Shown piece by piece: positions 17,101-26,904 of a stretch of 64,000 nt of DNA. The first letter of the stretch is position 1. Each line of letters starts with the position of its first letter. The notes beneath the pieces are model-generated. The model did no database searches. It saw only the letters and a list, made by a program, of their open reading frames with translations, and had not been told where the DNA came from. Location of the stretch: positions 326,001 through 390,000 of the forward strand of contig NZ_LR134336.1 of NCBI RefSeq assembly GCF_900637025.1, written 5' to 3'. The position numbers and the translations under genes are program-made. The DNA comes from Streptococcus oralis ATCC 35037. GTDB taxonomy: Bacteria > Bacillota > Bacilli > Lactobacillales > Streptococcaceae.

Positions 17101-17886
17101 ATGAATCATATCTTATATCAGATCGTAGATGATCTGGCTATCATTACTTTGAATCGTCCCGAAGTGGCAAATGGTTTTCATATCCCAATGTGTGAGGAAA
17201 TTTTAGAAGCTTTGACTCTAGCGGAGCAGGATCAAGCTGTGCAGTTCATCTTGATTAATGCGAATGGGAAGGTCTTTTCAGTTGGAGGAGACTTGGTTGA
17301 GATGAAACGCGCAGTAGATGAAGATGATATCCCTTCTTTGAATAAGATTGCAGAATTAGTCAATACAATTTCTTTTAAAATCAAGCAAATTCCAAAACCT
17401 GTTTTGATGGAAGTAGATGGAGCGGTTGCTGGTGCTGCAGCAAATATGGCAGTAGCAGTTGATTTCTGTTTAGCGACTGACAAGGCAAAATTCATTCAAG
17501 CCTTTGTTGGAGTTGGATTGGCGCCAGACGCTGGTGGGATTCATCTCTTGAGTCGTAGTATCGGGGTAACACGGGCTGCACAACTTGCTATGACAGGTGA
17601 AGCTTTGACTGCTGAAAAAGCGCTAGAATGGGGCGTGGTATACCGTGTTTGTGAAGTTGACAAATTAGAAAAAACAAGAGAACAAGTTCTGAAAAAATTA
17701 AGAAGAGGTTCAGCAAACTCATACGCAGCGATTAAAAAGTTAGTTTGGGAAAGTCAATTCAAGGATTGGCAGAATTATGCCGAATTAGAATTGAAACTAC
17801 AAGAATCGTTATCTCTAACTGAAGATTTCAAAGAAGGGGTTCGAGCGCATTCTGAAAGAAGAAGACCAAAATTTACAGGAATGTGA
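17101..17886 (+). CDS. fabM: Trans-2-decenoyl-ACP isomerase FabM (crotonase family)
   Basis: 261 residues of the enoyl-CoA hydratase/isomerase fold. The oxyanion-hole segments are [11 protein letters not shown] (about 60-70) and [16 protein letters not shown] (about 103-118). At the head of the streptococcal fatty-acid cluster, a crotonase of this size is FabM, which converts trans-2-decenoyl-ACP to cis-3-decenoyl-ACP and so makes monounsaturated fatty acids possible without FabA. It has its own promoter and lies before the fabT promoter. Confidence 0.93.
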   Translation: MNHILYQIVDDLAIITLNRPEVANGFHIPMCEEILEALTLAEQDQAVQFILINANGKVFSVGGDLVEMKRAVDEDDIPSLNKIAELVNTISFKIKQIPKPVLMEVDGAVAGAAANMAVAVDFCLATDKAKFIQAFVGVGLAPDAGGIHLLSRSIGVTRAAQLAMTGEALTAEKALEWGVVYRVCEVDKLEKTREQVLKKLRRGSANSYAAIKKLVWESQFKDWQNYAELELKLQESLSLTEDFKEGVRAHSERRRPKFTGM

Positions 17887-17894
17887 AAAAATAC

Positions 17895-17923
17895 TTGCAC
17901 AATTTTTTGAAGTTTGTTATACT
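17895..17923 (+). promoter_or_regulatory. Promoter of fabT-fabH-acpP
   Basis: TTGCAC (17895-17900), a 17-base spacer and TATACT (17918-17923). Confidence 0.8.
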
Positions 17924-17929
17924 TCTTTT

Positions 17930-17944
17930 ATCAAATGTTTTGAT
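17930..17944 (+). promoter_or_regulatory. Candidate FabT operator at fabT
   Basis: A perfect inverted repeat, ATCAAA-TGT-TTTGAT, lies directly downstream of the -10 box, where the MarR-family protein FabT could block its own promoter. FabT autoregulation is known in the pneumococcus; the exact site is inference. Confidence 0.6.
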
Positions 17945-17976
17945 TGTAAAAGTTTTTTGAGGGGGAGGGAAAAAGT

Positions 17977-18411
17977 TTGGACTACCAACAAGTAAATGAT
18001 TATCTAACATCTATTTTTAATAACGTCCTTGTGATTGAGGAGGTTAGCTTACGAGGTAGTCGATTCAAAGACATCTCCATCAAAGAAATGCACACGATCG
18101 ATGTGATTGGGAAGTTCCCGGAGGCAACGCCAAGTAAGGTTTCCAAAGAACTGATGGTAACTCTTGGAACAGTGACGACGAGTTTGAATAACCTGGAGAG
18201 AAAAGGTTATATTGAGCGTATTCGTTCTGACCAAGACCGTCGAGTGGTCTATCTGCATTTGACAAAGAAAGGTCGTTTGGTTCACCGCCTTCATAAACGA
18301 TTCCACAAGGCTATGGTCGAAAAAATCATCGATGGCATGAGCCCTGAGGAAAAAGAAGTCATGGGCAGAGGCTTAACGAACCTTTATCAATTTTTGGAGG
18401 ATTTGAAATAA
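17977..18411 (+). CDS. fabT: MarR-family fatty-acid synthesis repressor FabT
   Basis: 144 residues, winged helix-turn-helix of the MarR family. The recognition helix region is about 50-75 ([22 protein letters not shown]), followed by the wing with [15 protein letters not shown]. FabT binds acyl-ACP and then represses the fab genes. The start is TTG at 17977, preceded by a strong GGGGGAGGG tract about ten bases upstream; no closer ATG exists in frame. The stop TAA overlaps the fabH ATG by one base. The inefficient start may keep repressor levels low. Confidence 0.93.
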   Translation: MDYQQVNDYLTSIFNNVLVIEEVSLRGSRFKDISIKEMHTIDVIGKFPEATPSKVSKELMVTLGTVTTSLNNLERKGYIERIRSDQDRRVVYLHLTKKGRLVHRLHKRFHKAMVEKIIDGMSPEEKEVMGRGLTNLYQFLEDLK

Positions 18412-19385
18412 TGGCTTTTGCAAAGATAAGCCAGGTTGCTCATTATGTTCCAGAGCAAGTGGTCACTAATCATGACTTAGCCCAAATCATGGACACAAGC
18501 GATGAGTGGATTTCAAGTCGGACAGGAATTAAACAGAGACATATTTCAAAAACAGAGTCTACAAGTGACTTGGCGACAGAAGTAGCTAAGAGCTTGTTGG
18601 CTAAAGGGAGCTTAACAGCGGATCAGATTGATTTTATCATTGTAGCGACGATTACCCCAGACTCGATGATGCCTTCCACAGCAGCTCGAGTTCAGGCAAA
18701 TATCGGAGCGCATAGAGCTTTCGCCTTTGATCTGACAGCAGCTTGCAGTGGCTTTGTATTCGCTCTCTCAACTGCAGAAAAGTTTTTAAGTTCTGGACAG
18801 TTCAAAAAAGGGATTGTTATCGGGGCTGAAACCTTATCCAAAGCAGTTGATTGGTCAGATCGTTCGACAGCTGTTCTCTTTGGGGATGGTGCTGGAGGGG
18901 TTCTCTTGGAAGCGAGCGAAACACGTCACTTCCTTGTGGAAAGTCTCTATACGGATGGCTCTCGGAGCGAGTGTTTGACCTATGGTCAAACGGCTTTGGC
19001 TTCTCCTTTCTCGGATCAAGAAGCAGTTCCTGCTTTTTTGAAGATGGATGGACGAGCAGTTTTTGATTTTGCAAATCGTGATGTTGCTAGATCGATCAAA
19101 GAAACCATTGAAAATGGTCCAATCGCAGCATCAGAATTGGATTATCTATTGCTTCATCAGGCAAATATCCGCATTTTGGATAAGATGGCTAAGAAGATCG
19201 GCGTAGACCGAGACAAGCTTCCTGCCAATATGATGGAGTATGGAAATACCAGTGCAGCAAGTATCCCGATTTTGCTCTCAGAGTGTGTGGAAAATGGCAT
19301 GATTCGTTTAGATGGTAGCCAGACGATTCTCCTATCAGGCTTCGGTGGAGGTTTGACATGGGGCACACTCATTCTTACAATCTAG
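18411..19385 (+). CDS. fabH: 3-oxoacyl-ACP synthase III
   Basis: 324 residues, thiolase fold. The catalytic triad is visible: C112 in [10 protein letters not shown]249 in LLLHQANIR and N279 in [11 protein letters not shown]. FabH condenses acetyl-CoA or another short acyl-CoA with malonyl-ACP to start each chain. The gene overlaps fabT by one base, so translation is coupled. Cysteine and ligand spacing are normal for the family. Confidence 0.97.
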   Translation: MAFAKISQVAHYVPEQVVTNHDLAQIMDTSDEWISSRTGIKQRHISKTESTSDLATEVAKSLLAKGSLTADQIDFIIVATITPDSMMPSTAARVQANIGAHRAFAFDLTAACSGFVFALSTAEKFLSSGQFKKGIVIGAETLSKAVDWSDRSTAVLFGDGAGGVLLEASETRHFLVESLYTDGSRSECLTYGQTALASPFSDQEAVPAFLKMDGRAVFDFANRDVARSIKETIENGPIAASELDYLLLHQANIRILDKMAKKIGVDRDKLPANMMEYGNTSAASIPILLSECVENGMIRLDGSQTILLSGFGGGLTWGTLILTI

Positions 19386-19442
19386 GTAATCATGTGGTAA
19401 ACACATAGTTATAAATTTTTTATATTTTAAAGGAGTCCTATC

Positions 19443-19667
19443 ATGGCAGTATTTGAAAAAGTACAAGAAATTATCGTTGAAGAACTTGGGAAAGACGCAT
19501 CAGAAGTAACACTTGAATCTACTTTTGATGATTTGGATGCAGATTCATTGGACTTGTTCCAAGTAATCTCTGAAATCGAAGATGCTTTCGATATCCAAAT
19601 CGAAGCAGAAGATAACTTGAAAACAGTTGGTGACTTGGTTGCCTACGTTGAAGAGCAAACAAAATAA
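19443..19667 (+). CDS. acpP: Acyl carrier protein
   Basis: 74 residues, very acidic, four-helix ACP fold. The phosphopantetheine attachment serine is S35 in DADSLDLFQ. It carries the growing acyl chain and, as acyl-ACP, is the corepressor of FabT. A good AAGGAG site precedes the ATG. A short hairpin at 19685-19705 follows and may reduce transcription into fabK. Confidence 0.96.
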   Translation: MAVFEKVQEIIVEELGKDASEVTLESTFDDLDADSLDLFQVISEIEDAFDIQIEAEDNLKTVGDLVAYVEEQTK

Positions 19668-19684
19668 TTAACATATTACTAGAA

Positions 19685-19714
19685 GGAGTAGGGGAAACCC
19701 ACTCCCTCTTGTTT
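19685..19714 (+). terminator. Possible attenuating hairpin after acpP
   Basis: GGAGT-A-GGG (19685-19693) pairs with CCCACTCC (19698-19705) with one bulged base, around a GAAA loop. It is followed by CTCTTGTTT rather than a clean T-run, so probably a partial terminator. Confidence 0.5.
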
Positions 19715-19723
19715 AGGTAATAG

Positions 19724-19736
19724 TTTGAAACTCAAA
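19724..19736 (+). promoter_or_regulatory. Candidate FabT operator at fabK
   Basis: A perfect inverted repeat, TTTGA-AAC-TCAAA, lies about 50 bases upstream of fabK. FabT control of fabK is established in the pneumococcus; this is the best-matching site in the gap. Confidence 0.65.
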
Positions 19737-19784
19737 TGATAAACTCATCGAACTATTACGTAAGCAAGGAATGATGGAGGCACT

Positions 19785-20759
19785 ATGAAAACACGTATTA
19801 CAGAATTATTGAACATTGATTATCCTATTTTTCAAGGAGGAATGGCCTGGGTTGCGGATGGTGACTTGGCTGGTGCAGTATCAAAAGCTGGTGGTCTAGG
19901 GATCATCGGTGGTGGGAATGCACCTAAAGAGGTCGTAAAGGCTAATATCGATAAAATCAAATCACTTACGGACAAACCTTTTGGTGTCAACATCATGCTC
20001 TTGTCACCTTTTGTAGAAGACATCGTTGATCTCGTGATTGAAGAAGGGGTCAAGGTGGTGACAACTGGTGCAGGAAATCCAAGTAAATACATGACTCGTT
20101 TCCATGATGCAGGAATTACAGTTATTCCCGTTGTTCCAAGTGTTGCTTTGGCAAAACGCATGGAAAAAATTGGTGCAGATGCAGTTATTGCAGAAGGAAT
20201 GGAAGCCGGTGGACATATTGGTAAATTAACGACGATGACCTTGGTTCGCCAAGTTGCTGCAGCTGTTTCAATTCCAGTTATCGCAGCTGGAGGAATTGCG
20301 GATGGTGAAGGTGTCGCTGCAGGCTTTATGCTTGGTGCTGAGGCCGTTCAAGTTGGTACGCGTTTCGTGGTAGCTAAGGAATCTAACGCCCATCCAAAAT
20401 ACAAGGAAAAAATCTTAAAAGCGCGTGATATTGATACGACTATTTCAGCTCAACACTTTGGTCATGCTGTTCGTGCCATTAAAAACCAGTTGACACGTGA
20501 CTTTGAGCAGGCTGAAAAAGATGCCTTTAAACAAGAAAATCCAGATTTAGAAATCTTTGAACAAATGGGAGCTGGTGCTCTTGCTAAAGCCGTTGTTCAT
20601 GGAGATGTAGAAGGTGGATCTGTCATGGCAGGTCAGATCGCTGGTTTGGTTTCTAAAGAGGAAACTGTCGAAGAAATCCTAAAAGATCTATATTATGGCG
20701 CAGCCAAAAAAATTCAAGAAGAAGCCTCTCGTTGGGCAGGAGTTGTAAGAAATGACTAA
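19785..20759 (+). CDS. fabK: Enoyl-ACP reductase II (FMN-dependent)
   Basis: 324 residues, nitronate-monooxygenase-like TIM barrel. It opens with the FMN-binding start IFQGGMAWVADGDLAGAVSKAGGLG and has EGMEAGGHIGK near residue 139 and PVIAAGGIADG near residue 165. FabK performs the last reduction of each elongation cycle and replaces FabI, which makes such species naturally insensitive to triclosan-type FabI inhibitors (family knowledge). It begins the second part of the cluster; fabD starts eight bases before its end. Confidence 0.96.
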   Translation: MKTRITELLNIDYPIFQGGMAWVADGDLAGAVSKAGGLGIIGGGNAPKEVVKANIDKIKSLTDKPFGVNIMLLSPFVEDIVDLVIEEGVKVVTTGAGNPSKYMTRFHDAGITVIPVVPSVALAKRMEKIGADAVIAEGMEAGGHIGKLTTMTLVRQVAAAVSIPVIAAGGIADGEGVAAGFMLGAEAVQVGTRFVVAKESNAHPKYKEKILKARDIDTTISAQHFGHAVRAIKNQLTRDFEQAEKDAFKQENPDLEIFEQMGAGALAKAVVHGDVEGGSVMAGQIAGLVSKEETVEEILKDLYYGAAKKIQEEASRWAGVVRND

Positions 20760-21672
20760 AACAGCCTTTCTATTTGCGGGTCAAGGTGCTCAGTATCTAG
20801 GGATGGGGCGTGATCTCTATGATCGCTACCCTATCGTCAAGGAAACAATTGACCAAGCCAGTCAGGTTTTGGGCTATGACCTTCGTGACTTGATTGATAA
20901 GGAAGAAACCAAGTTAAACCAGACTCGCTATACGCAGCCAGCTATTTTAGCGACTTCGGTTGCTATTTACCGACTATTGAAAGAAAAGGGTTATCAGCCA
21001 GATATGGTAGCAGGATTGTCTCTTGGGGAATATTCTGCTCTTGTAGCAAGTGGTGCCTTGGACTTCGAGGATGCAGTTGCCTTGGTTGCTAAGCGTGGTG
21101 CTTATATGCAAGAAGCTGCACCTGCAGGCTCTGGAAAGATGGTTGCCGTTCTTAATACTCCAGTTGAAGTGATTGAGGAAGCTTGTGAAACAGCCTCTAA
21201 AGTTGGAGTAGTGACTCCAGCTAACTACAACACCCCAAGCCAAATCGTTATCGGTGGTGAGGTGGCTGCGGTTGACCGCGCAGTTGAACTCTTGCAGGAA
21301 GTAGGAGCAAAACGACTGATTCCTTTAAATGTATCTGGTCCTTTCCATACAGCTCTGCTTGAGCCAGCCAGTCAGCAACTAGCTGGAGCTCTTGAAGGAG
21401 TGAATTTCTCTGACTTTACCTGCCCACTAGTCGGAAATACGGAAGCTGCTGTTATGGAAAAAGGTCGAATCCAAGAGCTTTTGACGCGTCAGGTCAAAGA
21501 ACCTGTTCGTTTTTATGAAAGTATTGCTGTGATGCAGGATGCTGGGGTAACCAACTTTATTGAAATTGGTCCGGGTAAGGTCCTATCAGGCTTTGTCAAA
21601 AAAATCGATAAAACAGCTCAGCTAGCTAACGTTGAAGACCAAGCAAGCTTGGATGCTTTGTTAGGAAACTAA
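20752..21672 (+). CDS. fabD: Malonyl-CoA:ACP transacylase
   Basis: 306 residues. The nucleophile is S90 in GLSLGEYSA, and H199 in SGPFHTALL completes the dyad. The glycine-rich FAGQGAQYLGMG start is the usual oxyanion region. It loads malonate onto ACP. It overlaps fabK by eight bases. Confidence 0.97.
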   Translation: MTKTAFLFAGQGAQYLGMGRDLYDRYPIVKETIDQASQVLGYDLRDLIDKEETKLNQTRYTQPAILATSVAIYRLLKEKGYQPDMVAGLSLGEYSALVASGALDFEDAVALVAKRGAYMQEAAPAGSGKMVAVLNTPVEVIEEACETASKVGVVTPANYNTPSQIVIGGEVAAVDRAVELLQEVGAKRLIPLNVSGPFHTALLEPASQQLAGALEGVNFSDFTCPLVGNTEAAVMEKGRIQELLTRQVKEPVRFYESIAVMQDAGVTNFIEIGPGKVLSGFVKKIDKTAQLANVEDQASLDALLGN

Positions 21673-21717
21673 TGGTCCCTTCTCCCACAAAATACAACAG
21701 GAAATAGGAGAAATAGA

Positions 21718-22449
21718 ATGCAACTTACAAACAAAAATGTCTTTGTAACAGGTTCAAGTCGTGGTATCGGACTTGCCATTGCTCACAAATTTGCTCAACT
21801 AGGCGCTAATGTAGTTTTGAATGGTCGTGGAGCAATCTCAGAAGAATTGCTGGCTGAGTTTTCAAACTACGGTGTCAAAGTAGTACCGATCTCAGGTGAT
21901 GTTTCAGACTTTGCAGATGCCAAGCGTATGGTAGATCAAGCAATTGCAGAACTCGGTTCTGTCGATGTCTTGGTCAACAATGCTGGGATTACTCAGGATA
22001 CTCTCATGCTTAAGATGACCGAGGAAGACTTTGAAAAAGTGATTAAGATCAACTTGACAGGTGCCTTTAACATGACTCAAGCAGTCTTGAAACAGATGAT
22101 CAAGTCACGTGAAGGTGCGATTATCAATATGTCCAGTGTGGTCGGTTTGATGGGAAATATCGGACAAGCCAACTATGCGGCTTCTAAAGCGGGTTTGATT
22201 GGGTTTACCAAGTCAGTAGCACGTGAAGTTGCCAATCGTAATGTGCGCGTAAATGCTCTTGCACCAGGAATGATCGAGTCAGATATGACAGCTGTTTTGT
22301 CTGATAAGGTCAAGGAAGCGACATTGGCACAAATCCCAATGAAACAGTTTGGTCAAGCAGAACATATCGCAGATGCTACAGTGTTCCTGGCCGGACAGGA
22401 TTATTTGACGGGACAAGTTCTCGCTGTTGATGGCGGACTTAGCATGTAA
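21718..22449 (+). CDS. fabG: 3-oxoacyl-ACP reductase
   Basis: 243 residues, short-chain dehydrogenase. The cofactor loop TGSSRGIG lies at 11-18, the NNAG motif at 87-90, and the catalytic residues are S140, Y153 and K157 (YAASK). The basic/serine pair at the loop fits NADPH use. It reduces 3-oxoacyl-ACP. It lies 45 bases after fabD with an AGGAGA site. Confidence 0.97.
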   Translation: MQLTNKNVFVTGSSRGIGLAIAHKFAQLGANVVLNGRGAISEELLAEFSNYGVKVVPISGDVSDFADAKRMVDQAIAELGSVDVLVNNAGITQDTLMLKMTEEDFEKVIKINLTGAFNMTQAVLKQMIKSREGAIINMSSVVGLMGNIGQANYAASKAGLIGFTKSVAREVANRNVRVNALAPGMIESDMTAVLSDKVKEATLAQIPMKQFGQAEHIADATVFLAGQDYLTGQVLAVDGGLSM

Positions 22450-22477
22450 AAAATAAGGAAAGATATAGGTAAGACAG

Positions 22478-23713
22478 ATGAAACTAAATCGAGTTGTAGT
22501 AACAGGTTACGGATTGACCTCTCCTATCGGAAATACTCCAGAAGAATTTTGGAACAGTTTGCAAACTGGGAAGATTGGAATTGGAGAAATCACTAAGTTT
22601 GACCACAGTGAATTTGCTGTGCACAATGCGGCAGAAGTTCAAGATTTCCCATTTGATAAATACTTTGTTAAAAAAGATACCAACCGTTTTGACAACTATT
22701 CTTTGTATGCCTTGTATGCGGCTCAAGAAGCGGTGACAAATGCAAATCTTGATGTAGAAGCAATCGATAAAGATCGCTTTGGTGTTATCGTAGCTTCTGG
22801 TATTGGGGGAATTAAAGAAATCGAAGATCAGGTTATCCGTCTTCATGAAAAAGGTCCAAAACGCGTTAAACCAATGACACTTCCAAAAGCCTTGCCAAAT
22901 ATGGCTTCAGGAAATGTTGCCATGCGTTTCAGAGCAAACGGTATCTGTAAATCAATCAATACTGCCTGTGCCTCATCTAACGATGCCATTGGGGATGCCT
23001 TCCGCTCTATCAAGTTTGGTTTCCAAGATGTCATGTTAGTTGGTGGATCAGAATCATCTATCACTCCTTTTGCTATCGCTGGTTTCCAAGCATTGACTGC
23101 CCTATCAACTACAGAGGATCCAACTCGTGCTTCTATCCCATTTGACAAAGACCGTAATGGTTTTGTGATGGGAGAAGGTTCAGGAATGTTGGTTCTTGAA
23201 AGCCTTGAACATGCTGAAAAACGTGGTGCAACTATCTTAGCTGAAGTAGTTGGCTATGGTAATACCTGTGATGCTTACCATATGACTTCACCTCATCCAG
23301 AAGGTCAAGGTGCGATTAAGGCTATGAAATTGGCTTTGGAAGAAGCAGAAATTTCTCCAGAGCAAGTGGCTTACGTCAATGCCCACGGAACTTCAACTCC
23401 TGCTAATGAAAAAGGAGAAAGTGGTGCGATTGTAGCTGTCCTTGGTAAAGAAGTACCTGTATCTTCAACCAAGTCCTTTACAGGACACTTACTTGGTGCT
23501 GCAGGAGCAGTAGAAGCCATCGCTACCATCGAAGCCATGCGTCATAACTATGTACCAATGACAGCTGGAACAAGTGAGTTATCAGACTATATCGAAGCGA
23601 ACGTCGTTTATGGACAAGGCTTGGAGCAAGAAATCCCTTATGCTATTTCAAACACTTTTGGTTTTGGTGGACACAATGCGGTTCTTGCTTTCAAACGTTG
23701 GGAGAATAAATAA
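22478..23713 (+). CDS. fabF: 3-oxoacyl-ACP synthase II
   Basis: 411 residues, KAS II. The active-site cysteine is C164 in NTACASSNDA. The two histidines lie in VNAHGTSTPANEKGE and KSFTGHLLGAAGA, and a glycine-rich FGFGGHN tail closes the fold. It elongates acyl-ACP with malonyl-ACP. It is followed after two bases by accB. Confidence 0.97.
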   Translation: MKLNRVVVTGYGLTSPIGNTPEEFWNSLQTGKIGIGEITKFDHSEFAVHNAAEVQDFPFDKYFVKKDTNRFDNYSLYALYAAQEAVTNANLDVEAIDKDRFGVIVASGIGGIKEIEDQVIRLHEKGPKRVKPMTLPKALPNMASGNVAMRFRANGICKSINTACASSNDAIGDAFRSIKFGFQDVMLVGGSESSITPFAIAGFQALTALSTTEDPTRASIPFDKDRNGFVMGEGSGMLVLESLEHAEKRGATILAEVVGYGNTCDAYHMTSPHPEGQGAIKAMKLALEEAEISPEQVAYVNAHGTSTPANEKGESGAIVAVLGKEVPVSSTKSFTGHLLGAAGAVEAIATIEAMRHNYVPMTAGTSELSDYIEANVVYGQGLEQEIPYAISNTFGFGGHNAVLAFKRWENK

Positions 23714-23715
23714 TT

Positions 23716-24204
23716 ATGAATTTAAATGAGATCAAAGACTTGATGGCTCAATTTGACCAATCAAGTTTGAGAGAATTTTCTTATAAAAACGGAACGGACG
23801 AATTGCAGTTCAGTAAGAATGAAGCAAGAATGGCTTCTGAAGCACCAGCTCAAGTTGCTCCAGTGCCAACTGCAGTAGCTGCAAGTCCAGTAGTTTCTGC
23901 CCCTTCAGCTCCAGTAGAGAGTGCAGTGGAAGAAGCTCCAGCACCAGCTGAAACGACGGTTGCTCCAGAGGGTGATGTCGTTGAGAGCCCACTTGTAGGG
24001 GTGGCTTATTTGGCTGCTGGACCAGATAAACCTGCCTTTGTCACAGTTGGAGACAGTGTTAAAAAAGGTCAGACTTTGGTGATCATTGAAGCCATGAAAG
24101 TCATGAATGAAATTCCTGCACCTAAGGATGGTGTGGTGACAGAAATTCTCGTTTCAAATGAAGAAATGGTTGAGTTCGGTAAAGGATTGGTACGTATCAA
24201 ATGA
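23716..24204 (+). CDS. accB: Biotin carboxyl carrier protein of acetyl-CoA carboxylase
   Basis: 162 residues. A short N-terminal helical part is joined by an alanine/proline/valine-rich linker (about 42-85) to the biotinyl domain. The biotin acceptor is K128 in [11 protein letters not shown]. It carries CO2 between AccC and AccAD. Its end overlaps the fabZ start by four bases (ATGA). Confidence 0.97.
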   Translation: MNLNEIKDLMAQFDQSSLREFSYKNGTDELQFSKNEARMASEAPAQVAPVPTAVAASPVVSAPSAPVESAVEEAPAPAETTVAPEGDVVESPLVGVAYLAAGPDKPAFVTVGDSVKKGQTLVIIEAMKVMNEIPAPKDGVVTEILVSNEEMVEFGKGLVRIK

Positions 24205-24623
24205 TCGATATTCAAGGAATCAAAGAAGCTCTACCCCATCGCTACCCTATGCTCCTAGTGGATCGTGTCTTGGAAGTGAGCGAGGATACCATTGTTGCCA
24301 TTAAAAATGTGACCATCAACGAACCTTTCTTCAATGGTCATTTTCCTCAATACCCAGTTATGCCAGGTGTTCTTATCATGGAAGCCTTGGCTCAGACTGC
24401 TGGTGTCTTGGAATTGTCCAAACCTGAAAATAAAGGGAAACTGGTCTTCTACGCTGGCATGGACAAGGTTAAGTTCAAGAAGCAAGTTGTACCAGGTGAC
24501 CAATTAGTCATGACGGCTACTTTTGTTAAACGTCGTGGTACGATTGCTGTGGTTGAAGCAAAGGCTGAAGTAGATGGTAAGCTTGCAGCGAGTGGTACTC
24601 TTACCTTTGCAATTGGAAACTAA
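24201..24623 (+). CDS. fabZ: 3-hydroxyacyl-ACP dehydratase
   Basis: 140 residues, hot-dog fold. Catalytic H47 lies in [12 protein letters not shown] and E61 in IMEALAQ. It dehydrates 3-hydroxyacyl-ACP to trans-2-enoyl-ACP, the substrate that FabM and FabK compete for. It overlaps accB by four bases. Confidence 0.97.
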   Translation: MIDIQGIKEALPHRYPMLLVDRVLEVSEDTIVAIKNVTINEPFFNGHFPQYPVMPGVLIMEALAQTAGVLELSKPENKGKLVFYAGMDKVKFKKQVVPGDQLVMTATFVKRRGTIAVVEAKAEVDGKLAASGTLTFAIGN

Positions 24624-24634
24624 GGAGGTTCTCC

Positions 24635-26002
24635 ATGTTTCGTAAAATTTTGATTGCCAACCGTGGTGAGATTGCGGTTCGCATTATTCGAGCTGCGCGT
24701 GAATTGGGCATTGCAACCGTAGCAGTTTATTCAACTGCTGATAAGGAAGCTCTTCATACACTCCTAGCGGATGAAGCTATCTGTATCGGACCTGGTAAGG
24801 CGACAGAATCTTATCTCAATATCAATGCGATTTTGTCTGCTGCAGTCTTGACAGAAGCAGAAGCCATCCACCCAGGTTTTGGTTTTCTTAGCGAAAACTC
24901 CAAGTTTGCCACGATGTGTGATGAAGTGGGGATTAAGTTTATCGGCCCTTCTGGGGCTGTAATGGATACCATGGGAGATAAGATCAATGCGCGTGAGCAA
25001 ATGATCAAGGCTGGGGTTCCAGTTATCCCAGGATCTGATGGTGAAGTTCACACGGCTGAAGAGGCGCTTGCAGTTGCAGAAAAAATTGGCTATCCAGTCA
25101 TGCTTAAGGCATCGGCAGGTGGTGGTGGAAAAGGGATTCGTAAGGTTGAAAAGGCAGAAGACTTGGTCGCAGCCTTTGAAACAGCATCCAGTGAAGCTAA
25201 GGCCAATTTTGGAAATGGCGCTATGTATCTTGAGCGTGTGATTTATCCAGCTCGCCATATTGAGGTTCAGATCCTTGCGGACCAAGAGGGTCATGTTGTC
25301 CATCTTGGTGAACGGGACTGTTCACTCCAACGGAATAACCAAAAGGTCTTAGAAGAAAGCCCATCCATTGCGATTGGCAAAACCCTTCGTCATGAAATTG
25401 GTGCTGCAGCCGTTCGTGCAGCAGAGTCTGTAGGCTACGAAAATGCAGGAACGATTGAATTTCTTCTCGATGAAGCGAGTGGCAATTTCTACTTCATGGA
25501 AATGAATACTCGTGTGCAAGTGGAGCACCCAGTCACAGAGTTTGTTTCAGGTGTTGATATCGTGAAGGAACAGATTCGCATTGCTGCCGGTCAACCTTTA
25601 CCTTTCAAACAAGAAGATATCGTCCTACGAGGTCATGCTATCGAGTGCCGGATCAATGCGGAAAATCCAGCATTTAACTTTGCTCCAAGCCCAGGTAAAA
25701 TTACCAATCTCTATCTACCAAGTGGTGGAGTTGGCTTGCGCGTGGACTCAGCAGTTTATCCAGGTTATACTATTCCCCCTTACTATGATAGTATGATTGC
25801 TAAAATCATTGTTCATGGGGAGAATCGTTTTGATGCTCTTATGAAGATGCAACGGGCACTTTATGAACTTGATATTGAAGGAGTGCAAACCAATGCAGAC
25901 TTCCAGTTGGATCTGATTTCAGACCGCCGAGTTATCGCTGGTGACTACGATACTTCCTTCTTGATGGAAACTTTCTTGCCAAAATACCAAGAAAAAGAAT
26001 AG
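24635..26002 (+). CDS. accC: Biotin carboxylase subunit of acetyl-CoA carboxylase
   Basis: 455 residues, ATP-grasp enzyme. It opens with KILIANRGEIAVRIIRA. The glycine-rich ATP loop KASAGGGGKGIR lies near residue 160, and the active-site segment MNTRVQVEHPVTE near residue 288. It carboxylates the biotin on AccB. The eleven-base gap from fabZ contains an AAGGAGG site. Confidence 0.97.
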   Translation: MFRKILIANRGEIAVRIIRAARELGIATVAVYSTADKEALHTLLADEAICIGPGKATESYLNINAILSAAVLTEAEAIHPGFGFLSENSKFATMCDEVGIKFIGPSGAVMDTMGDKINAREQMIKAGVPVIPGSDGEVHTAEEALAVAEKIGYPVMLKASAGGGGKGIRKVEKAEDLVAAFETASSEAKANFGNGAMYLERVIYPARHIEVQILADQEGHVVHLGERDCSLQRNNQKVLEESPSIAIGKTLRHEIGAAAVRAAESVGYENAGTIEFLLDEASGNFYFMEMNTRVQVEHPVTEFVSGVDIVKEQIRIAAGQPLPFKQEDIVLRGHAIECRINAENPAFNFAPSPGKITNLYLPSGGVGLRVDSAVYPGYTIPPYYDSMIAKIIVHGENRFDALMKMQRALYELDIEGVQTNADFQLDLISDRRVIAGDYDTSFLMETFLPKYQEKE

Positions 26003-26037
26003 ACTTTCAAATAGTATGAGAACTAAAAGGGGGAGTT

Positions 26038-26904
26038 ATGGCTCTATTTAGTAAAAAGGATAAGTATATTCGGATCAATCCTAACCGTTCCGTAAGGCAG
26101 AAACCACAAGCCAAGCCTGAGGTTCCGGATGAACTCTTCTCCCAGTGTCCTGGTTGTAAACACACCATTTATCAAAAGGATCTTGGGAGCGAACGAATTT
26201 GTCCCCATTGTAGCTATACTTTCCGTATTTCAGCTCAGGAACGCTTGGATTTGACGATTGATTCTGGTAGCTTTGTGGAGATGTTTACAGGTATTAAAAC
26301 TCAAGATCCATTAAACTTTCCTGGCTACCAGAAAAAATTGGCTACTATGCGTGAAAAGACAGGTTTGGATGAAGCAGTACTGACTGGTACAGCTAGCATC
26401 AAGGGACAAAAAATTGCCCTTGGGATCATGGATTCAAACTTTATCATGGCGTCGATGGGAACCGTTGTGGGTGAAAAAATTACGCGCTTGTTTGAATATG
26501 CGACAGTTGAAAAATTGCCAGTTGTACTTTTTGCAGCTTCTGGCGGTGCCCGTATGCAAGAAGGAATCATGAGCTTGATGCAGATGGCTAAAATTTCTGC
26601 GGCAGTTCAACGCCATTCCAAGGCAGGACTTTTTTACCTAACTATTTTAACTGATCCGACAACAGGTGGGGTGACCGCTTCTTTTGCTATGGAAGGGGAT
26701 ATTATCCTAGCGGAGCCACAGAGTTTGGTTGGTTTTGCTGGGCGTCGTGTTATCGAAAATACAGTTCGTGAGACCTTGCCGGATGACTTCCAAAAGGCAG
26801 AATTTCTGCTTGAACATGGATTTGTTGATGCAATTGTCAAACGGAGAGAATTGCCTGAAACAATTGCTAAATTAGTGAGATTGCATGGAGGAAGTCGCGG
26901 ATGA
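26038..26904 (+). CDS. accD: Acetyl-CoA carboxylase carboxyltransferase beta subunit
   Basis: 288 residues. The N-terminal zinc ribbon has C37, C40, C55 and C58 (CPGC ... CPHC). The crotonase-like domain includes the oxyanion loop [12 protein letters not shown] and [13 protein letters not shown]. With AccA it transfers the carboxyl group to acetyl-CoA. Its stop overlaps the accA start by four bases. Confidence 0.97.
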   Translation: MALFSKKDKYIRINPNRSVRQKPQAKPEVPDELFSQCPGCKHTIYQKDLGSERICPHCSYTFRISAQERLDLTIDSGSFVEMFTGIKTQDPLNFPGYQKKLATMREKTGLDEAVLTGTASIKGQKIALGIMDSNFIMASMGTVVGEKITRLFEYATVEKLPVVLFAASGGARMQEGIMSLMQMAKISAAVQRHSKAGLFYLTILTDPTTGGVTASFAMEGDIILAEPQSLVGFAGRRVIENTVRETLPDDFQKAEFLLEHGFVDAIVKRRELPETIAKLVRLHGGSRG

